Origin: Flammula alnicola
Lineage: Eukaryota > Basidiomycota > Agaricomycetes > Agaricales > Strophariaceae
Assembly (NCBI GenBank): GCA_015499995.1
Contig: JADNRV010000040.1
Location: forward strand, 248,001-312,000
DNA: 64,000 nt
Direction of reading: 5' to 3'
Within the stretch, counting starts at the first letter, position 1. Each line of letters starts with the position of its first letter. Positions 58,790-64,000 of the stretch are shown here, piece after piece. A program made the position numbers and the translations under genes. The notes under the pieces are model-generated. The model did no database searches and was not told the DNA's origin. It saw nothing but the letters and a program-made list of their open reading frames with translations.

Positions 58790-59471
58790 AAGAGGTTGCC
58801 TCCTAAACAGTCCCAGCCACATCCCAGAGCTTCTTACCGAGGCCCGATACACCCAACCCTTAGAGCCAATTATTTTCCCAAAGTTACAGATCTATTTTGC
58901 CAACTTCCTTTATCTACATTGTTCTATCAACTAGAGGCTGTTCATGTTGGAGACCTGCTGCAGTGATGAGTACAACCAGATGTGAAAGTTATTCATTCCC
59001 TTGGATTTTCAAGAATTCATTATTTACATCATGGTCACATGCAGGGACATCAAAATTTGCCAGTGCAAAAAAGCTATTTCCCTTTTCCTTACTCTTCTCA
59101 TACTAAAAAATCTTGAAAACATAATAGGTGGCAAAGTTTGTATTATGTTTCTGGCGGATCATCTGAATGTACCAGTAAAAGATGTCAAAGCTGATGGAAT
59201 TGCAACAAATGCACCACAGCTGCCAGTAGACAGCTCAGAGGCAAAGGTGGAAAAGACACAGACCAAGAAATTAATGGAGCTGCCTGAAGAAAGAATCCTC
59301 ATTTCTCTCCATGCTGACCTGACCAAGGCAGAGCTGCATTATTATGCCCCTGATTCACCAGGGTCTCTTGAATTGGTCTATGAACTGAACTTATGGGATT
59401 CTGACACCTTGCATGGTTATGTGGAAGCTAAAAAAAGAGTCTCTCTGCCTGGGGATGTATACAAATCATAA
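58790..59471 (+). pseudogene. Decayed ORF remnants of unknown family
   Basis: Two plus-strand segments look formerly coding: RGPIHPTLRANYFPKVTDLF with QLEAVHVGDLLQ ending at 58966, and DHLNVPVKDVKADGIATN, RILISLHADLTKAELHYY, VYELNLWDSDTLHGYVEAK ending at 59471. They are in different frames. I do not recognise a family; they may be transposon-borne. Confidence 0.3.
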
Positions 59472-60006
59472 AAATAACAAACTAATTGCAGAAAAAAAAC
59501 TAGCATTTGTGGATGTTGTTCTTGACTAAAATTTATTGACACATACAATAGAATATTCACTGCATAGCTTTTGATCAACCCCCTGATCTCTAGCCAGACA
59601 TATAGCTTGATGTATCAGGTTTCATTGAAAGCCAATCAGGTGGAGGCATCAAGTTTCACTGAAAGTTAATTGTCAGATTTATGGCTGGCTGCATATATAT
59701 AAACTAAACCAATAATCATGTATGATACACCACCTTTATACTAAAGATAATTAACCCACCCACTGACATGCTATGCCCAATGTCACATTCACAGTATGTG
59801 ATTTTCTTATCCTATTTCTCATTATTTATGCCCAGAATAGAGGGGGATCTTGTGTTCTGGAGACACAATTATAAGAAAGAGTGGAAGGAAGGAAGGTATG
59901 AAGAGTGGAGAGTTGTCAGCCTGTACAGATTACAGAAGATGACATACCACATAAATAGACACAAAATAACTTACCAAGCAAGTGTTGGTGGAGAATATGA
60001 CCCTAG

Positions 60007-60697
60007 GGGGCCATGGTGGTGCAGTGGTCACCATCGTGCAGCCAGCCATTGCACCCCGGCAGGCACCGACATAATCACCTGGCTCTCGCAGTTCAACTCC
60101 ACCGGATGCCATTTTATTTTCTGTCGGATATATTTACATTCTACCACAACTGATAACTCCGACGATGTCATACAAAATCACCACCACCTTGATACCGCCA
60201 CTACGGCATCCCGCCGTGCCGAGGACAGCTTGTGGCCAGGGAACCGGTCCAGCGTTTCCACCTAACACCTCGCAGCCCCGCAACAGAGCCAGGCTTGCCG
60301 CGCCAGTCTCGTCCCCTGGTGCCGCCGCCTGGAGAAGAACTCCACAATGGCCGAGAGCGACGGGCAAGAAATACAGGTGCATAACGCACTGCGGCCGCGG
60401 AACACCACAGTCAGACTGAAGACCGTCCGGCCGGATTGCCGAAGTTTGGTCGTCACTCAGGAGAAGGTCACAGCGTATGGATTAGAACGAATTTGATACC
60501 CACCGTATTTAGTCATATATTTACACTTATATAGACTTCTCATCTGGGCTCTGGGGGCTCATACCACCGTTGTTGCTTTATAGAGACATTGCGTGACAAA
60601 TAAATAGATAGTTAGATTGCTTGTAAGTACTTACCCTACCATATGGCTAAGCCACAAAGGGGGAGTTTGCGGAATAAAAAAAAAAAAAAAAAAAAAA
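60007..60697 (+). mobile_element. tRNA-headed SINE with poly(A) tail and target duplications
   Basis: The element is bounded by AATATGACCCTAG at 59994-60006 and again at 60698-60710, a 13 bp target duplication, and ends in about 23 A. Near its 5' end lie a polymerase III A box TGGTGCAGTGG (60017-60027) and a B box GTTCAACTC (60091-60099), the split promoter of tRNA-derived SINEs. The body of nearly 700 bp is long for a SINE. It is CpG-rich (around 45 CG by eye) within depleted surroundings, so it is recent. It has no protein-coding potential; the frames found in it are chance. Confidence 0.85.
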
Positions 60698-62161
60698 AAT
60701 ATGACCCTAGCAGAGTCAAGAGAAAGCACACTTGTGTCTCCAATGACAGCAACTATATTAAGAAACAATAGAATAAGACTTCATTCTTTTGTATTTATAG
60801 ATCCAAAAGAGTGACAGAGCTGTCAGAATCAACAGAAAAGGGCTAGAGGAGGATGTTTCATATTTTGAGAGTCTGAACTGCTGCCAATACACTTGTCTGT
60901 CTGTCTGCCCAGCTTGCTTATCTCATCCATTATATCACCTCCACTTCCAGCATCTTATATGGTGCCCACCTAGCCTGACAGTTCACACAGCTGTACAAAT
61001 TATAACTGGCACCTACATGAACTGTATAGATGAAGTCAAATGGTTATTGATAAAAAACCCTGTCAAAGCCAGCTGAATTGATGGATATATGTGTCACATG
61101 CTTAGTGTGTCTGTTAGCTGATTCTTGGGGCAAAGTTCAGCAGCACATACATTTTAAGAAATCACATGCACCTCAGAAGGGTGACTGTGTGCCCTTGCAT
61201 GTCTAGAGCAGTAGCAGGGTTCTTGTTCCATCACAAGTTTGAGGCAGGGGTGTCTATTATGATAAAAGCATAGTGCCAGGTCATAGCTCAACTCCAAACA
61301 TAGCCTCACCTCTTCAATTACATGACAAGATAAACAAAACTAGAGAAAATACATATATTACTATCTTCCAAAGGAAAAAAAAGAAAACTAACCTATTTGT
61401 TAACTCAGATGCAGGGGTTCCCTTTATCACTGATGGAGATTCTTTTCTTTATTTTCATCCATTCTATGTGTATCTGGATAGGCCTGGGGTATCCTCCAAG
61501 TATATATAGCTGGATGTCATTTTAAAGTATTGATGCCTCAGAAAGACCATATTCCAATCTTCTGGGCATCTGGCATTCCCTTCACTTTCACATCCATGGC
61601 ATTTCATGAAGCATTGTACATGACTTCATCCCACTTTCACTTTCTAAGACATTTTGTAAAGTCTGCTACGAGCTGTACCAGGTAGTGAGCCCTGACAATC
61701 TTGATAATGTTAGCATACTGGACTTGGACATAGATTTCATTATCCCAGGCTGAGAATTCCTGTGTAGAAGACTATGTGACAACTTGTTGATCAAAATGTT
61801 TGACAGGACTTACTTCAGTTACCTTCCTTTTGACCACCCACATAACTATCTGTTTGCCCCACTTCAGGCTAAATAGATATTTATTAGCCAAGGATATTAT
61901 TAAGTCTTTATTGTTACAACTGTCTGTCTTCTAAACTCTGCTTTGCTGCAGTAGTTTTGTTTCTTATAAACTCACTTAATGTCCAGACTGAGAGTGTGAT
62001 AGTTTTTAGGACTCTATTGTCAGCTGTTCTGCTATCAATGCAGATACCTATTACCATGTTGATATTACTGCCTGAGACCCCCACTCAACATGCACAATTA
62101 GTGTCTAATTTTCTTCCACTCTGGCTGTATACTACCTCCTAAACCACCATGAGGCACAAAA

Positions 62162-63299
62162 TTATGGACACCTCCAATGCAGGCTCTGGGTTCTGTGGTT
62201 GGTTTGGGTCATAGTGGCTGTATTCATGTGACTTTGTAAACTTAGCAGTTGTCCAAAAACATAAAATAAAATGCACTGCAGTTTCACCCAGCCCTCAGTT
62301 ATTTGGAGGCACATAAAGAGCTCCTCTGATACATCTGGTATCTCTGCCTGCATTTCTTTATGTTGGATAACAGGTTTGAGCTTTGTTATAGCTGCAAAAT
62401 AAGCCTCAGTGCTGATGATGTCCTTGTCATTAGAGTTAATCAAGTCCAGGAGTGGGTTGGAAACTTTTGGCACAGGAACAGACTGAGCATATGTGATGTA
62501 TTAGTAAACATTGCAGAATAATCTTTCACTTATTTACCAGTGAATGAATTCTAAGTGAATGAATTCTAGGTTCTTTATCTGTTAACAGAGTGAAAGCCTG
62601 TGAAAGTGTTCTTGGAGGACTGCAAACTATGATTCTTGCAGTCTGGAAGAAAATAGAAGAGGTTGCTATTGCAAAAGGATCATTGTAATTGTCTGGAGCA
62701 GATATTTCATACATTGTTTTTTTTTTTGGTTCCATATAGACTCCACCTGGACTCCACCTGGACTTCACTAATTTTATGTGAAGTCCATGAAGTCCACCAG
62801 GAATAGATGGAGGAGGGTAAAGTACTGGATCTGTGGAAGAATGTTAATATGATAGAGTTGCCAAATTTTCTTTTCTTTGGATGACAATTCATCAAGAAAA
62901 GTGAGTAAATTTATGTCTACCCCTCTTCTTGACTTTGCCAGCATCATGAAGATGGCAACAAAGGTGATCTCTCAAGTAAAAAATAATTTTAGCCTGAGGT
63001 CAAGTTTTGAAAGATTGCAGAAGGTGGAAACTTACAAATGCTGCTGGCAGTGTAATGTTTACCTTCAGAACATCTAGTCCATGCCTCAGCTGCTGATGTG
63101 ACAGGGAGAATGAGAACTCTTTAGCTTCAAAGATTTTTACCATTTTGTTCAGCAGCACCATTATTGCAGTGCAGGTAAGAAGCTGTTTGCTAGGTATATG
63201 ATTCCTGTCAATGATGACAGTGCCTTCTATGGTTTCAGTGTTAGGTTTGGAGTAAAGAGATGAAGAAAGCAAAGCAGGAATTGCCTCAGACACAAACAC
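62162..63299 (-). pseudogene. Minus-strand coding debris of unknown family
   Basis: Segments such as IPSKQLLTCTAIMVLLNKMV and FSFSLSHQQLRHGLDVLK (63.08-63.21 kb, followed by a GTAAAC donor-like site), YEISAPDNYNDPFAIATSS (62.65-62.71 kb) and FAAITKLKPVIQHKEMQAEI (62.33-62.40 kb) follow one another on the minus strand like exons. No family is recognised and the CpG depletion matches the block. Confidence 0.3.
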
Positions 63300-64000
63300 T
63301 TAATGACCACAATAGACGTATGAGGTACGATGACAAGATTTATATATGAAATGTCCGAGGGCATATACAATGCATATATCTATTTGTATATATACAAACA
63401 TGAGCCATCTGGGCATGTGACCAAAAACTAACACTCTCCCCTGGCAAGTGTGCAAAGATAAAAACTCCCATCTAATCTGAACAATCGAAAAAATCAGTGG
63501 TTCAGTGATGACTTGCTAGCAATTCTTTGTTGGAAAAAAATTGTCATCAATCAGAAAGCATAAAATCTCGAGTAGGGTATCTGGTGGCTGGTGAGGTGGA
63601 CTATCCAAAATGCAGAATGTGTAGGGAAAGGGTATATTGCAATTTGGGTTTGGGCACAGGGAAGAATTGCTGACATAGATAGGTTCATTGAAAGAGGAGT
63701 GAGCAGTAGGTTGTAGATGTGGTACTGCAATAGGTTTCAGAGGATACAACAAATTGGCTGATTTGAGTGAGTGAAAGGAGCGGGATGGGTTAAGCAAATG
63801 TAGAAGATACAAACTGGGCATCAGTGGTCATGCTGCTGCTCCTTCACCCTCATCATTTTTATTATTGTATTGGTGGTGGAGCAGAAAGAATGGAGGCAGA
63901 AAGGATGGGGGTGGAAGATAGCTTACTAGCCAGGCAATCCTACAGTACATGGTCATTAGGCCTCTCATGGCTATCATGGGGTCATGGTGAGGGACAGTGG

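Larger units (their letters stand above)
48106..64000. other. AT-rich, CpG-depleted repeat block
   Basis: From about 48.3 kb to the right edge the sequence changes character: long AT-rich stretches, and by eye only about twenty CG dinucleotides in the 10 kb from 50.1 to 60.0 kb, against frequent CG on the left. TG and CA are correspondingly common, the footprint of methylated-CpG decay in fungal repeats. No intact gene is supported. Islands at 48.8-49.87 kb and 60.0-60.7 kb keep normal CG content. Old coding debris is visible on both strands. Confidence 0.75.

Noticed and set aside
60134..60456. Frames inside the SINE
   Set aside because: The SINE is a polymerase III-type retroposon and the frames lack any conserved domain.

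Overview
The window looks like genomic DNA of an agaricomycete (mushroom-forming basidiomycete). Genes are densely split by 47-120 bp GT-AG introns, carry very short exons, and encode typical basidiomycete proteins. All exon models below were joined by eye; within each model the splice phases add up to one open frame.

Layout: (1) 0-13.3 kb is a gene-rich arm: an RSC7/Swp82 chromatin-remodelling subunit (cut by the left edge), an unrecognised gene, a nucleotidyltransferase-like gene broken by a 644 bp MITE, a nuclear protein resembling RNA polymerase I factor Rrn9, geranylgeranyl diphosphate synthase, a PIH1-domain R2TP-type protein and a caspase-fold protease. (2) 13.3-20.5 kb is a gene-poor gap with hairpins, a possible 2.1 kb TIR element and a short tandem repeat. 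(3) 20.5-32.1 kb holds a copper-fist regulator, alanine aminotransferase, the U3 snoRNP WD40 protein RRP9, a gene fragment and PEX19. (4) 32.1-39.7 kb is mostly relics (a second copy of the gene fragment, a deleted tyrosinase) plus one tentative secreted or membrane-anchored gene. (5) 39.7-48.1 kb holds a CCC1/VIT1 iron-manganese transporter, an intron-containing tRNA-Asn, a small mating-pheromone-precursor-like gene, a CaM-kinase-I-like kinase and COP9 signalosome subunit 3. (6) 48.2-64 kb is an AT-rich repeat block almost without CpG, the pattern left by cytosine methylation and deamination. It contains diverged repeat copies, a nested 5'-truncated LINE and a foldback element, with two CpG-rich islands; one island is a tRNA-headed SINE with a poly(A) tail and 13 bp target duplications.

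The genes are housekeeping functions rather than one pathway: chromatin, rRNA synthesis and processing (Rrn9-like, RRP9, PIH1), isoprenoid and amino-acid metabolism, metal homeostasis (copper fist and CCC1, about 17 kb apart), peroxisome biogenesis, calcium signalling and protein degradation. The most unusual items are the pheromone-like ORF whose CaaX box is followed by 15 more codons, the MITE-broken gene with a candidate AT-AC intron, and the layered retroposon history of the right-hand block.
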